Notes: a model not told the origin generated them from the sequence alone. 7,761 nucleotides of DNA from Candidatus Sungbacteria bacterium RIFCSPLOWO2_01_FULL_47_10 (GCA_001820675.1 MHQO01000029.1:658-8418), one strand, 5' to 3'. Shown: positions 1 to 7,361, numbered from the stretch's first letter. Made by a program: numbers and translations.

Positions 1-21
1 AATATCACTATATCAATTTCG

Positions 22-621
22 TTAATGACCAACAAGACGATCTATATCTTTTCCGCAAGAATCTTCCAGTTCAGCCAAGACCATCTGCGCGGACTTATAG
101 GGGCTCGGTGGTAAAGAATTAATATATTTGTATCTTTTATACTTCGGTTGCCAGAAAGCAGACAGCAATCCATTTAAGCTCGCAAAAAGAGAATGCAAAA
201 TCGTATCGGCATCTTCCGATGTAAACTTGTGAAAACTTGATTTCTCTCCAGGGAAACGAAGATGGTAAGTCAGCGGCCCTATTTCATGAGAGATCATTTT
301 CACCGCGGCATGGCGGACATGGCCGTTTTGGTGCTGTAATAGTTGAAATAGCCATGGGAAAAGAAAATCGGGTTGATTTTCTCTATCGTGCAAAAAGTAG
401 ATAACCGAAACCGCCATTACAAAATTCTCCTGCCGCCAATCCTCGGAAATACGCGCATAATTTTCCTGCGCAGTTCTGACTAAGGCGGCAATTTCGTCAT
501 ATTTTTCTCTACCCGCCGCTGATGAGCTATGCACAAGCTTTCTGACATTACGCGCCGCCAGGTGACTTTTTTCTTTATCGCCACGCAAAATTGTATCAAA
601 ACATTCTTTGATAGTATTCAT
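22..621 (-). CDS. HEAT-like helical repeat protein, function unknown
   Basis: This is a 199-residue, complete, mostly alpha-helical protein with no signal peptide or membrane segment, so it is probably cytoplasmic. Residues about 84-112 (around FPWLFQLLQ and HVRHAAVKMI) have the two-helix pattern of a HEAT repeat, with the usual conserved Arg and Ala in the second helix. The rest, including an aromatic and basic stretch near 157-166, is not recognised. HEAT repeats normally bind proteins or nucleic acids, so a binding role is an inference only. The ATG start at 619-621 is preceded by a weak GGAAA about 8 bases upstream. The start lies 32 bases beyond the stop of the hsdS remnant and its hairpin, so the gene may be read from its own promoter or by read-through. 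The stop is TAA at 22-24. The frame is real; the function is not known. Confidence 0.85.
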   Translation of the reverse strand: MNTIKECFDTILRGDKEKSHLAARNVRKLVHSSSAAGREKYDEIAALVRTAQENYARISEDWRQENFVMAVSVIYFLHDRENQPDFLFPWLFQLLQHQNGHVRHAAVKMISHEIGPLTYHLRFPGEKSSFHKFTSEDADTILHSLFASLNGLLSAFWQPKYKRYKYINSLPPSPYKSAQMVLAELEDSCGKDIDRLVGH

Positions 622-638
622 GATGATTTCCAGACAAA

Positions 639-674
639 ATCATTCTCATATTCTCAAGAATGTTGGAATGATTT
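639..674 (-). terminator. imperfect hairpin at the end of the hsdS remnant
   Basis: The outer arms AATCATTC and GAATGATT pair perfectly (8 bp). An inner, imperfect stem closes a TTGA loop. On the minus strand the hairpin is followed by TTTTG, which is a short U-tract, so it may act as a weak terminator of the hsdS remnant before the 199-residue gene. It overlaps the remnant's stop codon. The short U-tract keeps confidence low. Confidence 0.4.
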
Positions 675-779
675 TGCTAAAACTGAATTGAAAAGTTCTT
701 TGAGTTTTGATTTTTGGGCGAGGAGTTGGGTTTTATAATCCTGTACCGCGGAAAGTTTTTCAACGATTCTTGCCCCGCA
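654..779 (-). pseudogene. remnant of a second type I restriction HsdS C-terminus
   Basis: Translating the minus strand here gives about 41 residues between two TGA stops, with no start codon upstream in frame. The stretch beginning RIVEKLSAVQDY and ending KELFNSVLAKSF matches the tail of the intact downstream-strand neighbour at 972-1355 (QIVAKLSAVQEY ... KELFDSVLHKSM) at 22 of 35 positions by my count. That segment is the conserved C-terminal coiled-coil of HsdS specificity subunits, which in the family packs against HsdM. The target-recognition domain and start are missing, so this is a gene relic. The divergence suggests an old duplication or a second specificity gene that was lost. Stop at 654-656. 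Confidence 0.75.
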
Positions 780-790
780 TCAATTTTGCC

Positions 791-828
791 ATAGTATTTT
801 GAATATAACATTGTGTTAAGAATACTAT
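791..828. repeat. AT-rich imperfect inverted repeat
   Basis: ATAGTATT (791-798) pairs perfectly with AATACTAT (821-828). Inside, TAAC (806-809) pairs with GTTA (815-818) around a 5-base loop. It is one of four hairpins packed between the two hsdS fragments. There is no U-tract, so it is not a terminator by itself. Confidence 0.55.
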
Positions 829-840
829 TGAATTACTCTC

Positions 841-892
841 GCGGCTTGCGCGTCCCGAATAGGGACATCCCGTTATGGGCGGAGCGAGCCGC
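841..892. repeat. GC-rich three-stem hairpin element
   Basis: The closing stem is GCGGCTTGC (841-849) with GCGAGCCGC (884-892), 9 pairs including one G-U. It encloses two small hairpins: GTCCC/GGGAC with loop GAATA (852-866), and CCC/GGG with loop GTTAT (869-879). This branched shape is typical of a structured RNA or of a repetitive extragenic element. It has no coding frame. The base composition is much richer in GC than the flanks. Confidence 0.6.
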
Positions 893-903
893 CAATGTTC
901 AAT

Positions 904-930
904 CCCGCAAAATTTAGTGCGGGGTGTTTT
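904..930 (+). terminator. intrinsic terminator-like hairpin, plus strand
   Basis: CCCGCA (904-909) and TGCGGG (918-923) form a 6-bp GC-rich stem with an 8-base loop, followed by GTGTTTTT on the plus strand. This has the form of an intrinsic terminator for plus-strand transcription, yet no plus-strand gene lies upstream. It sits just after the branched element at 841-892, so it could end a short plus-strand RNA that includes it. Confidence 0.45.
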
Positions 931-942
931 TGGGTTTCTATA

Positions 943-970
943 ATCCTTACATACTTGAGAATGTAAGGAT
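943..970. repeat. perfect 10-bp inverted repeat after the hsdS fragment
   Basis: ATCCTTACAT (943-952) and ATGTAAGGAT (961-970) are perfect complements around an 8-base loop. The repeat begins one base beyond the stop codon of the hsdS fragment at 972. It is placed like a transcription terminator for that gene, but no U-tract follows on the minus strand, so an RNA 3'-end protection or recombination role is equally possible. Confidence 0.6.
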
Positions 971-971
971 G

Positions 972-1355
972 TTATTTATTGCTCATTGATTTGTGTAAAA
1001 CACTATCAAACAACTCTTTCAACTTCGCGCGCTGATCAATAAGTCGCTTTTCATACTCTTGTACTGCCGATAACTTCGCAACGATTTGCTTTTGAGTTTC
1101 GAGGGGTGGAAGTGGGATTTTTATTCGCCCGAACTCGCTTTTGTTAATAATGGGGACGGCTGTAGTTTTGCCAAGATTGATCAATTTCTTTCTGCCTTTT
1201 TGAAGCGAGAAAAATATAAAGAGCGGGTCGTTATCTTTATTACATACGATTGAATTGATCTGTTGGTTGGTGGCCATTTCTTTGCCAGCAAGCGCCATTT
1301 TGCCAATAGAGGCTAGCAAGGCACGCTTCTTGCCCGAACCCCAAAATTTCCTCAA
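972..1355 (-). CDS. hsdS: C-terminal fragment of type I restriction specificity subunit HsdS
   Basis: HsdS subunits choose the DNA target of type I restriction-modification complexes (with HsdM and HsdR) and are usually near 400 residues, with two target-recognition domains. Only 127 residues are open here. Residues 16-33 carry SIGKMALAGKEMATNQQI, the typical strand around IGK and NQ late in a recognition domain. Residues 80-95 carry the IPLPPLETQKQIV signature that joins this domain to the helical linker. Residues 91-122 form the conserved coiled-coil. The first recognition domain and most of the second are absent. The proposed start is TTG at 1353-1355; a strong AAGGAGG at 1377-1383 lies 21 bases away, too far for it. 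The gene is probably truncated or frameshifted, and no hsdM or hsdR lies in the window. Identity as HsdS is firm; activity is doubtful. Confidence 0.8.
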   Translation of the reverse strand: MRKFWGSGKKRALLASIGKMALAGKEMATNQQINSIVCNKDNDPLFIFFSLQKGRKKLINLGKTTAVPIINKSEFGRIKIPLPPLETQKQIVAKLSAVQEYEKRLIDQRAKLKELFDSVLHKSMSNK

Positions 1356-1376
1356 GATTTGCCAAAATATAGTGCC

Positions 1377-1401
1377 CCTCCTTCGTTTACAACTTCGGAG
1401 G
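1377..1401 (-). promoter_or_regulatory. Shine-Dalgarno-like AAGGAGG with pairing CCTCC
   Basis: On the minus strand AAGGAGG (1377-1383) is the only near-perfect ribosome binding sequence in the window. Just upstream CCTCC (1397-1401) could pair with it (5 bp, 15-base loop) and mask it. It does not sit at a proper distance from the hsdS fragment's TTG. The TTG 11 bases downstream (1363-1365) opens a different frame that stops after about 41 codons. This suggests that the original hsdS start or frame was lost here. Confidence 0.4.
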
Positions 1402-1482
1402 ACGCAGCAACTATCAACCGGCCATGCCGCTTTTTATTCCTACTCAACCAATATCAAAATATTCCTTCAAAAAAGTTGCCAA

Positions 1483-2784
1483 TTATAGACCCAGGTTCCA
1501 ATCTTGTATATCGGCTTTTTTCTGCTTCAGAGAAGAAAGATGCTTGCCATCGATTAGGACTGCCGTCGTTATTTTTTCAGCAACTGAAAAAAGCTGATTG
1601 ACATCCAGCCCCTCTACTGCAATCTTTTTGGGGTCAAGCGCCTTATGAAACGACTGGAGATACACATCAACAAGTTCCTGCATCTCGCCATGAGACATGC
1701 CGAGATGCTCGGCAGCCCCGATGAATTCGCGGAGATTATAAGCAAAATCACGCATATCTTTCAATGTACCACGACGCACCCCCGAATATTTTTTCACATA
1801 TGTATCGGCATCCTCATACTCTTCATAATACGAGTGGTGCATGTATGATCCGATGTCAGCGATTTCGGCGGCCAGTGTTATATTTGATGAATGCACATGC
1901 CAGCCGATATATCCGGTGTTCTGAAAGGCCGCGAGGTTTCTTCCCATTCGTCTGAAGAATTCCTTGAAAAATATTTTTTCATGGCCTGGTTCCCCAACCC
2001 GAAGTTCTGGAAACCCCAATCCCTTGTCCTTGGTCTCGCGGTTAAAGACATCAAATCCTTCGCGCATCAGTTCTTTGGCGCGGGGGTCGTCAGAATCCGC
2101 GGCTTCGGCAACACGGGCGTTGGTCTTAAAAAGCCGGATTGCTATCTCGGGCGTCAGGTGACGGGAGGACGGTATGATTTTTTTCCTGCGGAGCGAATCG
2201 ATGCTCTCCTGCTTCCCCCGATAATAGACACTCTTTAGCTTTCCGACGGAGTAATACATCTCTACCCGCATCCCTTCATCGGCAAATTTACGCGACAACC
2301 GGATAACATCGCTTTTCCCCTGATAAAATTCTTCCGCGTCGGCAATGCCATAGCCACCCTCCCGTTCATACTCATCAACACGGTTCCAATCGCCGTATTC
2401 ATCAAGCGACCGGCCTCCTTTTACGGTGGGCTTAAGATAGCCCACTCCCTTGGTATTGGTGGCGTAAAAGAAGTCCTTCCCTGATGGTGTTTCGCGTGTC
2501 GCGTTGATTCCTCTTTTGGTGACGGTACGCCAGTGCGGCGGCTCGACGGGAAGCGACTCCTCTCCGGCGCTCGGGTTTACAAAAACAAATGCCTCATCGA
2601 GATCGCTTTCCGAGGAGATATCCCCTGCTTTCACCAGAATTTCCAGGTCTCTGCCCGGAACAAGGCGTGAGAACCGCTCGGGACGGGATTCCAGACCAAA
2701 TATCTCTCGCCCCCTGACATCAAGGTCGGCGAGTTTCGGTTTTTCCTTTTTGGCCTCAGATTTAAATGGGTGTTCAAATTTCAT
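1483..2784 (-). CDS. SelO-like kinase-fold protein (tentative)
   Basis: This 433-residue protein has no signal peptide or membrane helix. Residues 294-314 (GWHVHSSNITLAAEIADIGSY) align without gaps to the SelO/YdiU catalytic region as I recall it (HGVMNTDNMSI...TIDYGPF). This keeps the Asn (N301) and the metal-binding Asp-x-Gly (D310-G312), and the preceding LAAFQNTGY resembles SelO's IA-x-WQ-x-x-GF. An upstream YGIADAEEF (145-153) could match SelO's conserved Glu helix, and GVGYLKPTVKG (113-123) offers candidate nucleotide-binding lysines. SelO enzymes transfer AMP from ATP to protein hydroxyls. Here the Asp before the catalytic Asn is Ser (S300), so activity may differ. The gene is shorter than typical SelO (about 480 residues or more). 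The ATG lies 14 bases after the giant gene's TAA with no Shine-Dalgarno sequence, so translation is probably coupled. The frame is certain; the family is a recognition from memory. Confidence 0.8.
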   Translation of the reverse strand: MKFEHPFKSEAKKEKPKLADLDVRGREIFGLESRPERFSRLVPGRDLEILVKAGDISSESDLDEAFVFVNPSAGEESLPVEPPHWRTVTKRGINATRETPSGKDFFYATNTKGVGYLKPTVKGGRSLDEYGDWNRVDEYEREGGYGIADAEEFYQGKSDVIRLSRKFADEGMRVEMYYSVGKLKSVYYRGKQESIDSLRRKKIIPSSRHLTPEIAIRLFKTNARVAEAADSDDPRAKELMREGFDVFNRETKDKGLGFPELRVGEPGHEKIFFKEFFRRMGRNLAAFQNTGYIGWHVHSSNITLAAEIADIGSYMHHSYYEEYEDADTYVKKYSGVRRGTLKDMRDFAYNLREFIGAAEHLGMSHGEMQELVDVYLQSFHKALDPKKIAVEGLDVNQLFSVAEKITTAVLIDGKHLSSLKQKKADIQDWNLGL

Positions 2785-2798
2785 ATATTTTTATATTT

Positions 2799-5700
2799 TT
2801 ATTTCCAATTCCCGTGCCACTTTTCATTGCCTTCCGCGTCAATTTCCCAAATAACAACCGAGGGGAAATGTCCCCGGGAATCCCAAACGGCATACCCATT
2901 AAAATTTGTATCGTTCGTCCTTTTAAGCGCTGTTTTCCTGCACTGTAAAAATCTCTTTCTATACACATCATTAACACCCAGACGATTCGTAGAGGCGGCC
3001 CCCCGAGTATCCATCGGTATGGCCACCGCCTGACGTTTTTTCGCGTCTGAAAGATCGGGATTATTTTTTATTCTCTCGTCCCTCTGGCGTTTGGCTGTTT
3101 CAATTGCCTCCTTGAGAACGGTAACGACAAAGGCGTCTCCGTCAACGGTCTGGATAAAGTTTTCGGCCGGATTGTTCGCCCGGACCACAATCACCGGTGT
3201 GCCATTCTCTTGTTCGCTCTGAATAGCAAGCACCGACCCTCTTATTTCTTCGTTCGGTTTTCCTCTTTGGGTAACATACACCCATGACCGTATGCGGGGA
3301 AAATCGCCCTTGGCCAAGGTATGGTGTTGGGATGTGTGGCAGGAGTCCCCCAGATCTCCCGAAAAAACATTCAAAAGACCCGATACCGGCACCATGGTGA
3401 CCGCCACTTCCTTTCGCAAGGCGCCAGCATCAACCCCTAAAATTTTGTCCAGTTTATTTTTCAGAAACGTGATAGGTAAATACCCGGTTTGTTTATCAAG
3501 CTGTTGCTGCCACACGATATTCAATTTTTTATATAATTCGGGTGAAAACGGAGTGTGCTCGGTGTGATCCTCCTTTTGCGCGTGATGAAGATAATGTTCC
3601 TCCACATAATCCTTCGAAAGTTTGTGGGCTCCGTACACTTTTTCCGCCGTCGGGACAGCGCCGGCATTCCCTTCGAACAATTCGCCGACAAGTTGCTTCC
3701 AGTTTTTTCCCATGACTGCGTCGTACATATGAAACGCCGAAAACTCCCGAATCTCTTTGCCAAGCGGGATTGTGCCGTCAAGCGCGCTCAAAGATTCGAG
3801 TGCTTTAGCATAATCGTTCTCGCCTCGTTCTGAAGCGTCTGAAATGTAAAATACCCGGTAAATTTCATTCAGTTTTTTAATCGCTTCTCTTTGTGTGTCG
3901 GCTTGTCGTTCAAGACCCTGCCGACCCTTAGGATTCTGAAGGACTTTTGACTTCTTGATATACGCTTGTTTTGTCCTGGGATTTTGCTCATCGGCAATCA
4001 GCCGCTCCATTTCTTCCGGGGATTTCGACAAAAGCTCTCTCGTAGTGGATTCATCACCGTCAAGTCTTCTGATAAGGCCCTGGAACCATTCGTCTACACC
4101 TACGCTTGATGCAAGCTCCCAGGATTGAGCCAACGGAAGATAGGCATCTGCAACTTCTTGGCTTGCCAGGAACGCCTTCACCTGTCCTTCCTGGTCCTTA
4201 ACCACTTCAACTTTCTGTTTTACGCCAAGAGGCACCCTCATCGTGGATTCTTTAAAACCGGGGGGCAGTTCGGCAAGCGAAGGAGAGTTTTTCTTTGTTT
4301 TGTTCCAAATACGAATAATTTCGGATATGTTATCCTCTCTTTCGAATTGAGTAGAGCCCTTCAGCCGACTAAACAATTCTGCCCCCAGTTTGGTCTCAAG
4401 ACCGTCGGGTATGGTATCGGCCAAGAGCTCTGTCTGAATGCCCTTTAACGCCTTCGAAAGTTCGCTGAATAACACCGGCGAGCTGTTGAATCGCAAGGAA
4501 CCGTCCTTGCGGCGCGCCTTGACGCCAAATTGTTCGCAAAGTATCAGCGTCTCTTTACTCAAATCATTCACGTCTTTATGCCGCTGGCAATCAACATAGA
4601 CGCTAAAAAGCTGGGGAAGATTGTTCATGCCCATCAGTTCAATGAAGGACACAATCAATTCCGCATCCTCTTTCCGATCTGTGGAAATCACCTTCCGGGC
4701 GATCATGTCCCGCAAAAGAGGCCTAAGTTCATTTACCCAGGGATCATGCGCCGCATTTGCGGCCGATGCCTGAATTTTCTCTAATCTCAAAAGCGCCGCT
4801 ATCCACGGATCATGGGCAAAGGCCTTGGTCAGCTTAAATATCAATTCGTCGTCCTGCGGAGCTTTTCGTAAAAATCCAAGAACCCTAATAACTCTTCCGG
4901 GGTCTTCTACCAGATATGCCCGGCTTAACTTTACTGCCTCATCCGCATTGAGCGCTACGTTTTGCGCCCTCATTCTTTCAGTAGCCATTTTAAACAATCG
5001 CTCATCAGCCCGTCCCAGCGAGGTCATCAGGATATCTCCCATGATAACCTTGTATTCAGGATTCGGCAGGATCCCTTCAAGCTCAAATAATGTCTGCACA
5101 TTGTCAACTTCTCTCAATATTCTTTTGATGGTTTCAGAAATTGTGTGTATTTCATCCTGACTGAATTCCGGTTTAATTCCTGTTATGTTCTGAATATTTT
5201 TTACTTCTTGAACCGATCTGTCGAAACTATAAACATATCGTGAAAGTTTATTAACGTATAGTCTTTGGATCGTTTTTTTATCCGGTTCGAAATCCGGCAT
5301 AATGCCCGTCACCTCCTGTATGCGGGCAACCGCCTCCGCCCATCCACCGACCACTTTCTCAAGGTACAATCTTTTGACGCGCTTTTCGTCAAAGACGGGC
5401 GGTATCTTGGAAATAGTCTTAAAACCATTGATCCCTTGAACAGCGTCTTCAAAAGAACGCTGATCGGAAATAGTACCGAGTAACTCGTCATAGCGGTGTT
5501 GCAAAGCATCATTCATGCCTGAGGATTCCGGCTGAATGCCGGTCAGTGTTTCCGCGGCCAAAATAAGCTTAACCGCCTCGAGGCTTCCCGTAAGCCATTT
5601 TTCATACATCCTCTGCATTCGAACAGGGTCAATATGAGGGCGAATGCCTGTAGCGGCCAATATTAACTCAGCCCTTTTTAACCCTTTCCTGAACCGGCTG

Positions 5701-7313
5701 CGATCGTGATAGGCGTCTTCATAGCTTTCGACATTAAAAATAATATCTTCGTAAACTTTCTGAACCCTGTCTTTGACGACACTGAAGTCTGGTTCGGTTC
5801 CGGATACTTCTTTAAGCCCGGATAGGTAATCTTCCGGAAAATCCGATTCTATGTACTCATCGTCACTGAGGATATCAAGAAATGCGTTCAGGGCAATTTT
5901 TGGTTCAACAGTAAAAGATATTTCCGTTTTTTCATACAACCGTCTCGCCAGTTTGACACTTGTAAAAGAGTACTGTTTTGTTAAAAATGCCTCATGATAG
6001 ACGGCGCGTATCTGCGGCCGAAGAACATGATAGTCAACGGGTATCCCCGTTTGTTCCTCAATCTTCTTCATCGCGCCGTGTAATGAAATATCTTCCAGAT
6101 TGTCCCTGCATTCGCGCACCAACAAGGCCCAGTAGGCCTTATGGACCAATGACGGTAATTTGTCATACGCGCCGTGTTTCTTGATTAATTCTTTAAAATC
6201 TTGTATGACCGCCTCCGGCTGAGGGTCTTCTTGATTGAAATTGTCATCGTCCGGAGTATCATCGCTCCAATAGTCTACAAAATCGTGAATACCCTTCCTC
6301 AACTCCACATCAAAAAATTTTTCCTCAAATTCTTCGGTAAGTTTCTCCGGGCCATTAGGCGACGGCATGTCTGTAACGTGGCCGCCCAATCCCAATTCCA
6401 TGACCTTATCCCTGATATAGTCCATGACTTTGCTGATTTTTTCTCTTTCGACGGGGTTCGTGGTTTTTGCTTCAATTTCGGCGAGCGTGTAAAAAACCAT
6501 GTTGGCGTCTCCTGATTTATTTTGCCCGTGGTAAGGCGACGTAAGCGTCTTATCAAAAAAAATTTTAAGCGAGTCAACGTTCTCCGCCGTACCGATGCGG
6601 CTTACTATATTTTCGATCTCAATCTTTGACGATCGGTCTCCGCTTTTGGAGATCTTATCAAGTAAAAAAAACTCAATAACCCTTTTGGCGTCTTTGGGTG
6701 ATGCGGCAAAATCGAGCATGCGAGAATACTCATAAAGCTTTGCTGGTTCCGTACGCGGGGCGCGGCCGTATTCAAGCAGGTACGATACAACCTTCGGGCC
6801 CTCTTTGCGTAATTGCCTTCTAAGATCAATGACCATATCCGCGCGGGCACGCTGCTCATCGTTTTCACCGTGACTGGGATCGTTCCAAACTCTATATTTT
6901 GCGCCTTTGCTCAGAAGGGCGGCTAAACGCTCCCGGTCTTCGGGAGTAAGCAGGTGTTCCGTCTTCCGGTTTTCAATATCGGCCCGTGTTTCTATCGCGA
7001 GTTTCCGCGCCTCTTCATCTCCTGGCTTCTCGGCAATGATTTTCGCGAACATTTTGCCTTCCCGGGAAGAATCCGGGTCGGTATCTTCTATGATGAGTAC
7101 ACGGCAGGGTTGGCCCTCCTCCGGAGAATTGGAAAACTGACTTACGATAATAATTTTCCTGTCGGGAGAACTGCTTTTATAGCTAATTTTTCCCTTATTT
7201 GTTTTAAAGGACTTAAAAATAACATTTTCAAAAACCTCTCCCTCATGACCTTTGAGTGCCTCCTTATTTCCCTCATTTTTGGCCTCTATTTCGACATTTT
7301 CCGGATTTTTCAT
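2799..7313 (-). CDS. giant helical-repeat protein with conserved C-terminal domain, function unknown
   Basis: This is a 1504-residue protein without signal peptide or obvious membrane segment. Residues 1-80 are charged, with a small beta-rich patch (about 40-76). Residues 110-400 are helical and unrecognised, with an acidic break near 350-365. Residues 420-755 hold about nine degenerate repeats with the signature TGI-x-P-x-F/I, at about 422, 463, 504, 555, 591, 635, 669, 711 and 746. Each is followed by helices with a conserved Tyr (for example QRMYEKWL, QRLYVNKL), spaced 34-51 residues. Residues 760-1300 are helical, with a His-rich stretch at 1240-1253. Residues 1300-1504 form a separate alpha/beta domain with GDLGDSCHT (1319-1327), RANNPAENF (1378-1386), AIPMDTRGAASTNR (1431-1444) and FNGY (1471-1474). 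Such repeats elsewhere bind proteins or RNA; the role here is unknown. The ATG at 7311-7313 has no Shine-Dalgarno sequence and may lie close to the transcription start. It heads an operon with the 433-residue gene. Confidence 0.93.
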   Translation of the reverse strand: MKNPENVEIEAKNEGNKEALKGHEGEVFENVIFKSFKTNKGKISYKSSSPDRKIIIVSQFSNSPEEGQPCRVLIIEDTDPDSSREGKMFAKIIAEKPGDEEARKLAIETRADIENRKTEHLLTPEDRERLAALLSKGAKYRVWNDPSHGENDEQRARADMVIDLRRQLRKEGPKVVSYLLEYGRAPRTEPAKLYEYSRMLDFAASPKDAKRVIEFFLLDKISKSGDRSSKIEIENIVSRIGTAENVDSLKIFFDKTLTSPYHGQNKSGDANMVFYTLAEIEAKTTNPVEREKISKVMDYIRDKVMELGLGGHVTDMPSPNGPEKLTEEFEEKFFDVELRKGIHDFVDYWSDDTPDDDNFNQEDPQPEAVIQDFKELIKKHGAYDKLPSLVHKAYWALLVRECRDNLEDISLHGAMKKIEEQTGIPVDYHVLRPQIRAVYHEAFLTKQYSFTSVKLARRLYEKTEISFTVEPKIALNAFLDILSDDEYIESDFPEDYLSGLKEVSGTEPDFSVVKDRVQKVYEDIIFNVESYEDAYHDRSRFRKGLKRAELILAATGIRPHIDPVRMQRMYEKWLTGSLEAVKLILAAETLTGIQPESSGMNDALQHRYDELLGTISDQRSFEDAVQGINGFKTISKIPPVFDEKRVKRLYLEKVVGGWAEAVARIQEVTGIMPDFEPDKKTIQRLYVNKLSRYVYSFDRSVQEVKNIQNITGIKPEFSQDEIHTISETIKRILREVDNVQTLFELEGILPNPEYKVIMGDILMTSLGRADERLFKMATERMRAQNVALNADEAVKLSRAYLVEDPGRVIRVLGFLRKAPQDDELIFKLTKAFAHDPWIAALLRLEKIQASAANAAHDPWVNELRPLLRDMIARKVISTDRKEDAELIVSFIELMGMNNLPQLFSVYVDCQRHKDVNDLSKETLILCEQFGVKARRKDGSLRFNSSPVLFSELSKALKGIQTELLADTIPDGLETKLGAELFSRLKGSTQFEREDNISEIIRIWNKTKKNSPSLAELPPGFKESTMRVPLGVKQKVEVVKDQEGQVKAFLASQEVADAYLPLAQSWELASSVGVDEWFQGLIRRLDGDESTTRELLSKSPEEMERLIADEQNPRTKQAYIKKSKVLQNPKGRQGLERQADTQREAIKKLNEIYRVFYISDASERGENDYAKALESLSALDGTIPLGKEIREFSAFHMYDAVMGKNWKQLVGELFEGNAGAVPTAEKVYGAHKLSKDYVEEHYLHHAQKEDHTEHTPFSPELYKKLNIVWQQQLDKQTGYLPITFLKNKLDKILGVDAGALRKEVAVTMVPVSGLLNVFSGDLGDSCHTSQHHTLAKGDFPRIRSWVYVTQRGKPNEEIRGSVLAIQSEQENGTPVIVVRANNPAENFIQTVDGDAFVVTVLKEAIETAKRQRDERIKNNPDLSDAKKRQAVAIPMDTRGAASTNRLGVNDVYRKRFLQCRKTALKRTNDTNFNGYAVWDSRGHFPSVVIWEIDAEGNEKWHGNWK

Positions 7314-7322
7314 GAAAATGTA

Positions 7323-7351
7323 TTGACAAATTATTATAAATATGCTATAAT
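7323..7351 (+). promoter_or_regulatory. consensus sigma-70 promoter
   Basis: TTGACA (7323-7328) and TATAAT (7346-7351) are both perfect consensus hexamers with the optimal 17-base spacer. Transcription would start near 7358-7360 and run rightward into the proposed structured RNA. No plus-strand protein gene follows, which supports a non-coding product. Confidence 0.85.
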
Positions 7352-7361
7352 TAGCATAAAA
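7333..7361 (-). promoter_or_regulatory. probable promoter of the giant gene operon
   Basis: On the minus strand a perfect TATAAT lies at 7333-7338, which would place the start near 7326, about 13 bases before the ATG of the giant gene. The -35 region (around 7355-7361, TTTATG or TTTTAT) is a weak match. It overlaps the plus-strand promoter, so the two transcription units may compete or be regulated together. Confidence 0.5.
7341..7358. promoter_or_regulatory. perfect dyad, possible operator
   Basis: TATGCTA (7341-7347) and TAGCATA (7352-7358) are perfect complements around TAAT. The dyad covers the -10 box of the plus-strand promoter and lies between the -10 and -35 of the minus-strand one. 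A dimeric repressor bound here would affect both. Some of the symmetry comes from the AT-rich -10 box itself, so a chance origin remains possible. Confidence 0.5.

Noticed and set aside
529..738. Plus-strand open frame of 69 codons over the start of the 199-residue gene
   Set aside because: It overlaps the minus-strand gene and the HsdS remnant, which explain the region better.
1353..1482. N-terminal part of HsdS continuing upstream of the 127-residue fragment
   Set aside because: The same frame is open for a further 30 codons or so but reads Cys- and Arg-rich without HsdS features, and other frames are closed by stops.
1891..2238. Plus-strand open frame of 115 codons inside the 433-residue gene
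   Set aside because: It is a shadow of the minus-strand gene; the sense protein has a coherent composition and motif set, the antisense one does not.
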